Below, in pieces: positions 53,014-64,000 of a stretch of DNA of 64,000 bases; position 1 is the stretch's first letter, and each line of letters opens with the position of its first letter. Both the position numbers and the translations under genes were made by a program. The stretch spans positions 1,798,001 through 1,862,000 of the forward strand of contig MU004181.1 of the NCBI GenBank assembly GCA_010093605.1, written 5' to 3'. Below the pieces are notes generated by a model that was not told where the DNA came from, made no database searches, and worked only from the letters and a program-made list of their open reading frames with translations. Source of the DNA: Lophium mytilinum (lineage: Eukaryota > Ascomycota > Dothideomycetes > Mytilinidiales > Mytilinidiaceae).

Positions 53014-56000
53014 GATGACGTTGGAGGGTTGATTTATATGAGAGATGATGGAGTTGATGGAGGAGACGTGTGCAGAAAGCACTGTTTAAGTAGGGTCGGA
53101 CCGGTCTTTGGAGTGAGTCTGCGGGATACACAGCCTGGGTTTGCGGGGTGATAAGTGGGTATAGTGGAGAATGAGGAGAGAGTCGGCTGCTTCACGTTTA
53201 TGGTAGGATAATGCTCGCATCCAAGGAGGCCGTGGGCGGTTATATAGTTTCGGACGCGGCAATGCTGCCACCTGGTCCAGCCGGGCGAGCAGTTCGTCAT
53301 GACCCAGAGCAGGCTAAGGGATGACTCGGACAGGGTACATTACAGTGCATATGATTTGGGCGTCGAAGGTTGGAGGAGCGGGTGGCCATGGCGACCTCAC
53401 TTGGACCCTGAAACGCTGCTTTGCTAGCGCGGTGAGCTTATCATTGAGGCAAGCGGGTGGGCCGTTTGGCGTCATTGTGCTGAGCGCTGCAGGCGGTTGG
53501 GAAGGGGTCCGCGCCGGCATGACGATCGCGGTGAAAAGGTTTTTGGTGTGAGATCTCGGCCATCTGGCATGTGCGTGGTGTTGTGCGCGCACCCGCGGCC
53601 GTGATTCGCTGTCTATCCAGACGGACCACTCCGTTGTCGAAGCGGCCTCTCTGGACGAGGCATCTCAGCATGGCGGGGTTGTGCAACGCCTCCAGCGCTG
53701 TCATTTCCCATATCGGCCTCTCAGTATGAAATCCATGGCATCCCGCCGCATTTCGCTAGGCGGCTAGGAGAGGCCCGCCGCGTGCTGTTGCACCACCAGC
53801 CGCCACAGCCCTGGACGATGGCAACAGCAGCGGGACAGGGCGGTGCGACTCCGGCACAAGGGCATATTGGACGAAAGCTCTGCCGACAATGAAGTCATCC
53901 TCCTTCGCCTCGATGCCTGCTTCGGTGCCAGCGCCGGTCGCGGGCAAATCATAGCGCGCACACAGGACTACAGGTATCCATCAAAATGCCGCTCTCCACA
54001 AATCCTGCCCCTCCATCGCTGTTTCGCTGTGCCTCGACACGGATCGCCGATAGTCCTGCCGCTTTCCATGACTGCCTCGAGAAGTTCCCGGGCTGGCTTC
54101 TGGGACGCGCGCATCGTTCGGCCTCTTCCGAAGACCCTTTCATTGCCAATCGTTACTCCGTCTTGATGTCAATCTGCGGCTCAACCGCTCTCGTCTCCAT
54201 GTGCCAACCACGGCTCGTCTCGACCGGGCACATGGCTATTGCCAGCACTATGCCAGCCTCCAGCCTCCAGCCTCCAGCCTCCATCCATCCATCCAGGGAC
54301 GCTGTTCTCATCCACGGCCGGGAGCCTCCAGCCTGGCCTCCAGCCCGCCGCACAGCCCAAAACTGCAGACTTTTGGAGTTGGGTCGGGTATGACAGCAGC
54401 GGGTGGCTTGCTCCATGCGGGAGCCGTGCCACCATCATCACTCCAGCCATACGCGCCATGCCGCATCCTGCGCCTGTCCGAGGCCTGCTGAGCTGCCTGA
54501 CGCTGTCAGACGTCCTTATCGCAGCACTTCACATGTTTTGCCCGCGCCCGCAGCGCTATTCGTAATTCCAGCGCGTTCCAGCCGCTCGCCCATGCCGCCG
54601 GAGTATGGAGTGCAGCCTGGTTGCAGCAACCTCGATAGCTTCGTTGGTGGTGCAAGCAGGAACAATCCCTACTCTGATATTCCGCCGGGCCCGTCAGCGT
54701 GGAATCGACATCATCGTGCATTATCAAATCACATCAGCCCTAGCCATGTCGTGTCACGCTTCCACGAGTTGAGTGCAGATCGCACCCGTCCAGCTCTGCA
54801 GCTCTGCAACTCTGCCCGTTTTGGAACATTATACATCGAGTGCTACGTCGGAGTGCAGCGTGAATTGTTTGATCGTGTCCCTTGTCCCAGGTTGTCGCAG
54901 ATTGCCCCAGATTGACGACACTCAGGCCTGCATGAGGGCGTCCTTGCAGCACCGTTGGCCCCTTCGTCCGAATGTGGTGATATCCCCAGACTATCCCCTT
55001 CCTGCCTCAAGCCGCATGTCAGGTATGTATGGCGGGGATATTCTCTGTTTCTCGGGCTCCGGAAAGGTTACAATGGAGTCGTCTTCTTAGTTGCGCCGAA
55101 CAATTGGAGTATTCAGTGGGCCCAGGGCGTCTACACCGCTCGGCTGCCCCGGCAGATGAACAGGACATTCCAACGAGGCAGTCCATGTGATTGTGCAATA
55201 AATAGATGCCCTCCGGATATCTAGAGGATACTGCCGTGTCGTCTCGAAACGCAAAGGAAGAGCGCTTAGCCAGTTGGAGGCAAAAAGGTTTACATGCGTA
55301 GTTGATAGAAGCATAGCGATCTTCACTTCTTACTTCGGTCTTGCAGAGTAAAGCTTGCAGTATTGACATCTTTCGATCGTATGGAGCCATCGCTCGTGAC
55401 TTGATCCTCCGGTATCATCACCGTAAGACCCATCTTTCTTTGCGGTGCTAATGGAGGCGTGAAGTCTAGCAACCCTCTACACTAACGTTAGCCGGCAGCA
55501 TCCTCGAGGTTAGGAGCGCCGTATCCGCTGGGATGTTAGAAGAATGCCAAAGTGAAGGAGGCGGAGCACCGCAGGACGGCTGCGCACCTCTTGGACATGC
55601 AGCTTACAGCTGCAACTGCTGATTGCCCGAGGATCTCGTACCTACACGGTAGAGAGGAGAACATGTGAGGTAAGATGCCATCCAACGCTGAACCACGTGG
55701 TAGCTTTTGCGGTGAGTTACTCGGCCGGTTGCTGCAATCATGTTCCCTTACGCTTACTTTCGATCCACTTCCTTATCCAAACGATGTTTTGCCGAGAGGC
55801 AGTACTTTACTAGGGAATTATCGGCAAGCGCGCGTGAGGCAAAGGGCAGGCCTGACAAGATGGAGTGGGCCAATGATGCATAGCGTTGAGCATGCAGGGC
55901 AAAACAGGTGGAGAAGCGAGCGTAGAGAACCGGACGACAGCCTCCGTTCCGACGAGAAAGTGAGGTACTTCCAAACTCCCAGCGTTTGACAAGGTTCCCC

Positions 56001-56363
56001 TTTTTCCGGCAGATATGCAATAAGACGAAAAGAGACAGCCGACAGCACATTCTTTCGTCGGAAATTGCACTGCTGAGCTGGTTGTATTCTCAGGCTTAGG
56101 GACCTGACAACTCCCACCTTGAGTGACACAGCGCGATAGAGCCACGCTCGCCACCGTAGAGTAAGAACCAGAAACATGAATTGAGATATAGTGAGTTGAA
56201 TGGAACAATGTCTGGGAGGATTTGCGTCCAGTGTAGATGGGTGAGAAAAAGTCACGGGGCGTTCGCCGGCGACGGAAGGCGCGATGCCCTCCACGACACC
56301 TCTTCATTCTATCACCACAACCCACCGTCTTCAACGCCCGATGCACCAGCAGCACGAGACAAG
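53014..56363. other. GC-rich gene-poor stretch of 3.35 kb
   Basis: All open frames are short, overlap on both strands, and lack family signal or clean splice structure. It includes the HAD-gene promoter at the left and a minisatellite near 54.25 kb. The segment reads like long intergenic or regulatory DNA, possibly with untranslated transcripts. Confidence 0.45.
54253..54294. repeat. CCAGCCT heptamer x4 followed by CATC tetramers
   Basis: Four perfect CCAGCCT units (54253-54280), then CCATCCATCCATCC to 54294. More degenerate CCAGCCT-type units recur at about 54325-54350. A simple minisatellite. Confidence 0.85.
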
Positions 56364-58344
56364 ATGAACTGGACAGGCGGTCGCCTGCAGAGACATTCGA
56401 AGAATGCTGGCGGCGGTGTGGCTAGCCGTCAGAAACAGCATTTCGCAAAGATTCGAACTCAGCTTCAGAATGGAGTTGCTTCCGGGCAGCTACCTTTTAG
56501 ACCAAGCTTCTTGCGAGACGACGAAGCTAGCTTTGGTGGCATGCTGCCGCCTTTCACCGATAGGACTTCACGACACGTCGGCCACTCCAGGAAACATCAG
56601 AGGAGGGCCCATAGAGATCCAGCGAGTGATGCCGGGGAAATCGTTGAAGCAAGAAACCCAGGCTCCATCACATCGCTAGCTGTTAGATATGTCTCCAATG
56701 CAGTTGATGGTATGTATATTCGAAGGAGAAATGAAATCGATCGGCTGTAGCTCACATGTTCAAGGCGGCTCAGCGGAGAAGGGAAAGACAAAGATGAAAC
56801 GACGATCTTCGCATACGCTGCTCGAGGACGATCGACTAGAGACTAGCAGGAAAGGGCTACTCGCACGGCGGGATTGGCTTGGACTCGAGTCGTCGCATCC
56901 GGTCCACATGAAATTTCGAACACGCGCAGAGAAGGCTAAGATTGGGAAACGACGGAAGATTGCTGGCGTCTCCCCGAGCAACGTTCTACCACCTCTTGAA
57001 GGACTGAGGGATGGACATGGTAGACTCGAAATGGCGCCTGCCCACAGTGCACTCGGCGATCATCTTCGAGTGCGTATTGGCACCGATGCTTTTGTCAGCC
57101 AAAGATCATCGACTCATGTTCGAGATCCCCCACGACGAGAGTCATCTGACACCATGCTGTTTGATATTGCAGTGGACGCAGACACGGCCCTAGCGGTGGA
57201 GGGATCGCGAGAGCCCTCATTTGAGCAGCACAGACTTGCTGGATCGGGCTACAATAAAGAAGACGAAACGGCTTTGGAGCAGGACGACCATCAATCCGTG
57301 CCTGAATTGGTTGGTTCTCATTCCGCCAGGGAAATCGAGCACGAGACAAGATTCAGCTCTGAATCCATCGAAGAACTCCACGCGCAGGAAGAGAAGGCAG
57401 AAGGTAGTTCATCCGAGCCAGATTGTATAGACGAGAAGCGAACTAGTCATCTCACCGACTTACCTGCACCGGAGGGTCGTCTTATTTTCATGTCAGTCCC
57501 CCCAGCTTCTTCGGGATCCGATCAGCCAGCATCCCACGTGCCGATGGATACGAACGACTATCCTTCCGAGATAACTGCCTCAAATAGGCTCAAGAGTAGA
57601 CTCGGCCAGGATAATGATCCTGTTGATCAAGATCCGCAGGCACGCCAGATCGTCGATGAAACACCTTGGAAACAATTTTTGGGGATCTCAGATGATGAGC
57701 AGAGCCACTCATCTGCAAGTGGTGGATCCGAAAGGGCCTGCCTGCATGAATCTGAAGTATCAACCAGAGGCTGCACCGACGCCAGGAGAAATTCAGCTGC
57801 TGACATGACCGCTTCAAGAGCGGCTCAAATCGGCAACCAACCGGGCGCCGCTACCTGGGTCATCGCACGGCAAATCAATGGCATGACTACGCAAGAATAC
57901 ACGACCTTTACGAAACCTGCGAGAGCTTTCGTAGACGAGGAAAAAGAGAATGACAACCGCCAATGGCAGGATTTTGTCACCGGTAGCCGAAGCAGTTCTG
58001 CGTCTGATAGTGCGGATGATACTATTATGGGCGACAAGCAGCAATCCCCTGTACATTCTGCAAGTGGAACAAGCATGAAGGCTTTGTACTCACCAAAACT
58101 TCATGCTACATCAACTAGCTCGAATTCTGCACTATCAAGGCCAGCCGCTTCACCCCGCTTACGCAATATTGAGGAGGCTAGGCTTCGCCCGGTAGTCTTT
58201 GCCTCAAGTTCGTTATACAATAATGTCTCGATGGGCTCACCGATCGCTGCAGCTTACTCCAAGAGAGGATCAACACATAATGCCAACTCGGATGTGAGCA
58301 TGGCGGAATCTAGCTCAGCCTATGAGACGATGGACAGTAATTGA
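56364..58344 (+). CDS. Large disordered fungal protein with MNWTGGRL N-terminus
   Basis: Exons 56364..56709 and 56774..58344 (intron 64 bp; GTATGT donor, GGCTCAG acceptor, phase 1) give 638 aa. I do not assign a function. The N-terminus MNWTGGRLQRHSK with RQKQHFAKIRTQLQNG looks like a conserved opening shared by many uncharacterised ascomycete proteins (recalled, not searched). The middle carries basic nuclear-signal-like stretches (KGKTKMKRRSSH, AKIGKRRKIAG). The rest is long Ser/Glu/Asp-rich disordered sequence with many SD/SP sites (GISDDEQSHSSASGGS, SRSSSASDSADDT), so phosphorylation is likely. A second short conserved-looking island is ETPWKQFLGISDDE. Probably nuclear. Confidence 0.75.
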
Positions 58345-61300
58345 CGCATCGCGTGGAGTCCCTGTAGCGATAATGGAAGACTGGCATACTAACTAGGTGG
58401 TGGGTTATTGAGATCTGGAAAGATGAGGCTTTCCAACCGCGGCTCGAAAGGCCTCTCAGAGTCTGGACCAGCCATACGACAAGTCGGCTTGCTGCACCTT
58501 CGGCAAGATAAGTCAATTCAGTGTCGGTCCGAAGGATGTGAGATTTTGCGTGGCGTAATAAGGTTCGATTCGAGAAGGGAGAAGTCCAGCATGGTGGCGC
58601 TTTCTACCTACGATCTAAGGGTGGGTATGTTGTGGTCCTCAAGAATGGTAAAATGCCGGGCTTTATTTTCCTTGACTTTCAGGTTCGCCTGGTCTGTAAC
58701 TATACCATTTCCACTAGTTCCGTTTCGAAATCGATCATCGATGATCCTCTTGGACCCTTTTCCCGCGGCGTTTCGTGCATATTGCCTTCCAGTCAGTGCG
58801 TGCCCCCCCGACCCCCCGGGAGTGGATCGCGAGATCCTGTCAGCAATCCTCCACATCCTGCCGTGACTTGTGTGGGAAGCGCGCCTCAGCCGACTCTCGG
58901 CTCCGCACTGGTGCAGTTATGCAAGGAAGAAGGCAACAGCCATCTCAGCTCATGCACGCGGAATTCATTTCGGACAATGCCCTTTATTTTTCATTAGTTC
59001 GCGCATGCCGTGCGTCTCTCGATGGGCTGGCTGTGGCCGTCGCGTTATGTTCCGTTCCGGGAAACCGGGGGATACCGAAGAAATGAGGCTCTCCCAAAGC
59101 GATAACAGTCGACTTGCAGAACGGGCAGATGCAGGGCAGGCCTAGCCGGCAACTTTGTGTTTTTCAGCGTGGCGTGATGAGGCCAGCGCGCTTCCGTCTG
59201 TGCGATGCTGCAAGACATCCGGCGCTTTTTGCTTTTCCAATTTGACAGGACACACTGTGGGAACGTTGAGGCGTTCGCATGAAGGCCTGAGCCACGCAGC
59301 ACGGCACACACTCGCGCCCGCACGCCGCGAAATTTATATCGGGGAAGGTGACACTGGATCACGTACAGTCCCCCCCCCTGCTCGGACTGGACACCACCGT
59401 GCGCAAAACAAGGGTTTTTGTATGTAAAATCCCCTGTTCTACGCACGGTGGTGTCCAGTCCGAGCAGGGGGGGGGACTGTACATGCGGTCGGTTCTGGTC
59501 TGGAGAACCCGGTCGAGCCGGGCGCGTGGCATGCGTGAAACGCGCTGCAGATATCGATTTAGAAGAATGCTCCGATCGAGGATCGAAGGGTGAAAGGTGC
59601 CAGCGCAGAGCAGGGGGTCAAATTGGAGGGTGGCGCAGGACACGGAAGAGGGCTATTGGGATGGTCGTGGAGGACAAGGGCGGCGCTGATATTGGCACGG
59701 GGAGGGATTGTGAATTGGGGGCGACAACGCCGGCACCCGGCATGACCGACGATGGCAAGAGCAAGAACAGAGGCAAAGAAGAGCGCTTCGAGAGAATGCC
59801 AATTGCCAATGTTATTGGCAGTGAGTTATGAAACAGCGTTGTGACTGTCTGAAAGAATACGTGAGATGCCTATTGGTGAGGCGCAGGTGGAAGCAGCCAT
59901 TGGGCGGCTCTCCCTACAGACAACAAAGATATCACACCGCTCCAGAGTCAGCTGACGACGATGTGCTCCCTTCCTTACCACAGCAGAACCAGGCGATGCC
60001 GGGCGCGACAGGATCCCAAGGGGGGCGTTTTCATGCGATTGGGTGGCGGGGCGTGCTTGACTTGAGGAGATTGTGGGGAGCCCGGGGCCTGATTCGCGCG
60101 CACAAGGCTCAGGGGCGCCCAGCTTGCGCTTCTGTCTCTCTTCTGGAAGCCTCGGATGAGGGGTCACCGTCGGGCGTGCGCTGTGATTGTTCACTGAGCG
60201 CTGAGGCACGCGACTGGGTGCATATCGGTGCTGCTGCAGCCGGATGTCTGGCTCTCAGCGGTCGCACAGCACGCAGCACCGCCAGAGATCTCTCTCCGGC
60301 AGCGTGCAGCATCGCAGCTCGGGATCCCCTTTTTGCCCTTGACAGGAAATACGAGAGCTCGTGGCCGGCGGCGTCGTTACTGATGGGCAGATGGGCGCCA
60401 AAGGGCCGAAGAAGGCGCGGCGGCATCCCACCCCTTCCCACCACCCCCGGGAACGGATTCAGACGGCACACGAGCGATCGCGTGGGATGGACAGGGCTGC
60501 CATGGAGATCATCGAGCTAAACCAAACGGGTGGATGTTTCAGGCCAGTGTGCCAGGGCGGTGATGACGAGGTGTCGCTAAGCCGGCCACGTGTGGAATTG
60601 GGCTCCCTGGACTCCCTGGACTGTTGCGGCTGCCGAAGGCCGACGGTATTGGCACTGGACGACTATTGTTAGGACTGGAGAATGCGGTGGAGCCAGGTCG
60701 CATCTCGTTGTGTAGCGGTGTACTGCATTCCGCTGGTGAATACGTGGTGCTGGGGGTGATCTGGCAGTCGAGCACGGCCCGGTGCTCCTTCTGTCCCGAA
60801 GCTGGCGAGGTGGAGATGGTCCGGCAGCAAGGCTGAGGAGCCTGAGCTCAGAGCCCCAATCTCACGGCAGCAGGCCTCCCCCCCGCTGCCTGGCCAGCCC
60901 TGCGAGTGCTGCGAGTGCTGCGAGTCGCGAGGTGCCGGAAGCGTCGGCGGAGGAGAAAGTTGCTCGTTGAGGCGCCGTCTGGCCAATCGCGCACACTGCT
61001 CCGGCCTCGACGTGCGACCTGTCACTTTCCAGGCTCAGGCTGGCTGCGAGGCAGTGTGAGTCGACCGGCTCACCGATCAGTCGATGCTGCGGGCAGGCGG
61101 CCTCAGCTGGTGTTGTTTTGGGCGAGCCGCAGGCGATATCGCGGAGGCGATGGCGATGGGCTCTGCTCAGGCAGCGTGGCGCGTACGAGGTGTGGCAGTT
61201 GCGGTGGATCCCGAGGATTCGAGCATGACGTCTCTGGCCGTTGGACCGTGACTTCCCGCTGGTTTGAAACAAGCGTGTCTGCCCCTTTCGCGGGTCCCAG

Positions 61301-62176
61301 AGCGCTGGGTTGGCGTGGACGCCCAAGAATCGGCACGGGCAAGCCATGGCCAGCATCTCTTCAGCACACAGCGGGTCTCCTGCGACTGTCGGGCTGCTGC
61401 CCGCCCTCTCGTGCCCAGCGGTCGGCGTGGTGTGGTGGCCGGCGCAAGGTTGGACGAGGGATGAGTCGTCAGAGCAGCGGGCAGCGGGTATTCCGCCAGG
61501 GATGGGCTCGCAGCTAGGCCGGGGCCCGCTGCGTCGCCGTTGCCGTCTGGGGGGGCATTCGTACTCGCGGCTTGCTAGTCCTTTTTTTCCTCCCAACGCC
61601 CATATTCCCCAAGTACCTCGTACCTCCCGCGGTCCCAATGCGACTCACCTCTGCCTCACTCGACCGCGACGCACACGCTCTCTACGCCTATACCCGCCAG
61701 ACGCTGTGACAGCCCAAGACGGCGTGGCACTCTGCACTTCTGTTTCTTTGACAGCTGGCCCGGCGCTCGTCATCTCCCTCCTTCCCCACGCCCTGCATCG
61801 ACTGCATCGACTGCGCTGCCGCGTTGCCCGAACGAGCACCACTCACTGCGACTTTCCTGCACACCCTCGTCGTCCGAGCCCTGTCGACGCAAACAATCGC
61901 AGGACCCGGCGCATCGTCCATCTTGCCCATCCAGCTGACCGCCTGCATTGTTCCGCGCTTGAGGCGCGCAACTGCCACCGCGGCCCGCCGTCTGCCTTGT
62001 CTAGATCCGACGATGCTCCAGTAAACACACGCCTCGACACGATCCAGCCTGCAGCCGCCCTCTATAACCTCGTGCCCGCCCGACACCAGGCCCCGCGCCC
62101 CTAGAATCCCGTTTGCTCCCCAGGACCATGTCGTTATAGCAGCCGTCCCACTGAGGCCTTGCCTACGCTCACAGCT
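58345..62176. other. GC-rich gene-poor stretch of 3.8 kb upstream of PLC1
   Basis: No frame with family signal on either strand. It contains the 120-bp palindrome at 59.4 kb, several G/C tracts and short repeats such as TGCGAGTGC near 60900. The right part should hold the promoter and long leader of the phospholipase C gene. A promoter of this length suggests complex control or an unrecognised non-coding transcript. Confidence 0.45.
59363..59482. repeat. 120-bp near-perfect palindrome (inverted repeat, no spacer)
   Basis: Arms of 41 bp match perfectly: 59363-59403 (GTACAGTC, nine C, then TGCTCGGACTGGACACC to GTGCG) and 59442-59482, its exact reverse complement. The inner 38 bp continue the symmetry to the centre at 59422/59423 with about six mismatched pairs, three of them C opposite A. 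As RNA it would fold into a single long hairpin. Both strands therefore encode the same short peptide run. Confidence 0.9.
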
Positions 62177-64000
62177 ATGAGTTCCCCGAGTCTCTCCGCA
62201 CGCTCCTCCGAGCTGCACCTCAATGGCGATACCCGCGCGACACGTCCGCGTATCCCCTCTCCCCAGCGTTCCTTTGGCCGCATGTCGTCAAAACACTTCA
62301 TCATCACCTCGATTCCCCTAACAGTCACACCCGCTTCTGCCATAAGCAACTCCTCCTCACGCAACAGCCCGGCCTCCACGCCCTCCCAAATGGCGGCCAA
62401 CAGCTCCCTCCAGTCCACGCCCGAGGGCCTGGTCCCGGTTTCCCAACCCCTCGCGACACCGGCGCCGCTATCCCTCGGAGAATCGTATATGCTTCCTCCA
62501 GCCTCGCCCTCCGCTATGGCCGTAGCCCTCGGCAAAGGGCCCAGCCTGATACGGAGGGTGTCCCGAGGAGCGCAAGGGATACCGAACCGGTTTCGACGGC
62601 ACGGTCACCGTGACAGCAGCTGTGGTCCCGTCATTATGCGGCGCCGTAGCGACAGCAGAGGCGTCGCGGACAACTACATGGACATTTCAGACCTCGAGCT
62701 CGGGGATCTAGATGACGAGGAGGCCGTCGAGGACCTTACACATTCCTCCCAGGACCCACACAACGCGCTTGGAATCACTGCTGGCCGGCCAAGCGTCACC
62801 TCGGCACCCGACCCAGGCGTCGTTGCCCCGATCCGCTCTTCCCTTCTGCAACAAGGTACGACACTCACCAAAGTGCACAAGGGGAAAGAAAAGAAAATCA
62901 AATTTCGAATGGACTTTGAGTCCGCAAAAGTTTGCTGGGATTCCGCGCGGTTGTCAAAACAATTCTACATCGATGATGTTCGAGACTTCCGCATTGGTAA
63001 GGAGGCCCGGAATTACCGCGAAGAAAACGGAATCGCCGAGAAGTACGAGCCCTTGTGGTTCACAATCATCTACTCAGACAGCAGATCAAAAACCCGGCCT
63101 CCCAAGCATCTGCACCTGATAGCGCCTACACCGGGCATCTTTGATCTGTGGATCAACACCCTGGAGTTGGTCTCGCGAAGTCGCCTCAACATGATGGCGG
63201 GGTTGGTTGACGCGACCGAGAAAAGTGCCAAGTCGTTCTGGCGACACGCGATGGATAAAAAGTTTGATAGGAGTGAGCACGCCGAGGAAGACGAGACCAT
63301 GGATTTGCAGGGGGTGTTGAAGCTTTGCCGAAGCCTGCACATCAACACTTCCGAGAACTCTATTCGTAGCCACTTCGACAAAGCCGTCAGTGAGAACTCG
63401 CGTGTTCTGACCCAAGCTCAATTCTTGATGTTTGTGAAAAGGCTCAAGGAGCGCCAAGATATTAAGAAAATCTACAAAGAGATCAAATCGAACAGCCCAA
63501 CTGGCCTCGTCGACAAAAGTGCATTTCTGGCCTTCTTAAAGCACTCTCAAGGAGTCGATGTGCAAGCTGACCTGGAACATTGGACCAACGTCTTCGAGAA
63601 GTACGCCCGCGCGTCGAAACCAAAGGCAACGGCATCACCACAGCTTAGCAGCGAGTCAATGTTTCTCACGATGAGTTCGCAAGCGTTCCAGGCCTTTCTC
63701 TCGTCCACTCACAATTCTACGTATGCGCCTGCTAGTCCGGAACCCAAGTTTGACCGTCCCCTCAATGAATACTTCATATCTAGCTCTCACAACACGTATC
63801 TGCTAGGTCGCCAAGTCGCTGGTGAGTCAAGCACTGAAGCGTACATCACTGCTCTTCAGAAAGGCTGCCGATGCATCGAGGTCGATTGCTGGGATGGTAG
63901 TGACGGCAAGCCCGTTGTTATGCACGGCCGCACCCTTACCAAAAGCATTCCCTTTCTTGATACTATCAAAGTCATCGCCAAGTATGCATTCGTTTCATCT
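62177..64000 (+). CDS. PLC1: Phosphoinositide-specific phospholipase C, 3'-truncated by the window edge
   Basis: Cleaves PIP2 to diacylglycerol and IP3. One open exon of 608 codons runs from the ATG at 62177 (MSSPSLSARSSELHL) off the window. Residues 1-210 are Ser/Pro-rich and disordered, with a basic patch (RRVSRGAQGIPNRFRRHGHR) and an acidic one (LELGDLDDEEAVEDL). A PH-like region follows (KKIKFRMDFESAKVCWDS to TPGIFDLWINTLELVSRS), then the EF-hand-like region (DLQGVLKLCRSLHI onward). The X catalytic domain starts at NEYFISSSHNTYLLGRQ, with the first catalytic His at residue 538 and the second at 583 (VVMHGRTLTK); CRCIEVDCWDG lies between them. The Y and C2 domains lie outside the window. 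Confidence 0.95.
   Translation, partial: MSSPSLSARSSELHLNGDTRATRPRIPSPQRSFGRMSSKHFIITSIPLTVTPASAISNSSSRNSPASTPSQMAANSSLQSTPEGLVPVSQPLATPAPLSLGESYMLPPASPSAMAVALGKGPSLIRRVSRGAQGIPNRFRRHGHRDSSCGPVIMRRRSDSRGVADNYMDISDLELGDLDDEEAVEDLTHSSQDPHNALGITAGRPSVTSAPDPGVVAPIRSSLLQQGTTLTKVHKGKEKKIKFRMDFESAKVCWDSARLSKQFYIDDVRDFRIGKEARNYREENGIAEKYEPLWFTIIYSDSRSKTRPPKHLHLIAPTPGIFDLWINTLELVSRSRLNMMAGLVDATEKSAKSFWRHAMDKKFDRSEHAEEDETMDLQGVLKLCRSLHINTSENSIRSHFDKAVSENSRVLTQAQFLMFVKRLKERQDIKKIYKEIKSNSPTGLVDKSAFLAFLKHSQGVDVQADLEHWTNVFEKYARASKPKATASPQLSSESMFLTMSSQAFQAFLSSTHNSTYAPASPEPKFDRPLNEYFISSSHNTYLLGRQVAGESSTEAYITALQKGCRCIEVDCWDGSDGKPVVMHGRTLTKSIPFLDTIKVIAKYAFVSS

Noticed and set aside
58560-58575. AGGTTCGATTCGAG, another T-loop-like word
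   Set aside because: Flanks do not fold as a tRNA and no anticodon stem is found.
59418-59831. 137-codon plus frame starting in the palindrome
   Set aside because: The same peptide run is read from both arms because of the symmetry, and the rest is low-complexity with no family signal.
61310-62104. 264-codon plus frame upstream of PLC1
   Set aside because: His/Pro/Arg-rich GC-driven opening, out of phase with PLC1 and without similarity; more likely leader or promoter.

Overview
The window is nuclear DNA of a filamentous ascomycete (Pezizomycotina; Dothideomycetes or a near relative is likely, but the species cannot be told). The evidence is the many short introns (mostly 43-135 bp, GTAAGT/GTGAGT donors, CTAAC/CTGAC branch sites, YAG acceptors), the gene density, and fungal families such as an APSES-ankyrin factor, an OrsD/DUF3505-type regulator, an NCS1 permease and secreted GH1, GH20 and GH76 enzymes. 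Coding exons were read by eye; splice sites were chosen so that phase and protein family agree. Many open frames begin at non-ATG triplets, so starts were set by hand.

Layout. 1-6.6 kb: phospholipase D (5' end outside the window), a gamma-tubulin complex component and the NuA4 subunit Eaf7, the last two divergent. 6.9-10 kb: three tandem paralogous small genes of unknown function on the minus strand, each with a TGAGTCA motif 15-21 nt upstream of a TATA-like box. 10-17.5 kb: secreted GH1 beta-glucosidase-like enzyme, a DUF1993 protein, a GH76 enzyme and a DUF1771-Smr protein ending in a CaaX box. 18.7-22.2 kb: a two-gene module (leucine-rich-repeat-like protein plus Zn2Cys6-like cysteine protein) present twice in tandem with decay in both copies. 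22.4-27.5 kb: Mbp1-type cell-cycle factor divergent from complex I subunit NDUFB7, then a peroxisomal acyl-CoA/4-coumarate-CoA-type ligase ending in SKL. 29-30.1 kb: two small paralogous genes of unknown function. 30.4-41.2 kb: GH20 hexosaminidase, DSBA-like protein, NCS1 permease, OrsD-like regulator and a divergent medium-chain reductase. 41.4-53 kb: housekeeping block with threonyl-tRNA synthetase, Rvs167 (BAR-SH3), Nfs1, Vps23/TSG101 and a CECR5-type HAD protein. 53-64 kb: sparse and GC-rich, with one large disordered conserved fungal protein, a 120-bp near-perfect palindrome, and the 5' part of phosphoinositide phospholipase C running off the right edge.

Most named genes are single-copy housekeeping genes with no joint pathway. 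Phospholipase D and phospholipase C lie at opposite ends of the window. The regulator-reductase pair could be a fragment of a secondary-metabolism locus, but no backbone enzyme is visible. No transposon, viral element, tRNA, rRNA or CRISPR array was recognised. The most novel material is the three sets of small lineage-type paralogs and the palindrome.
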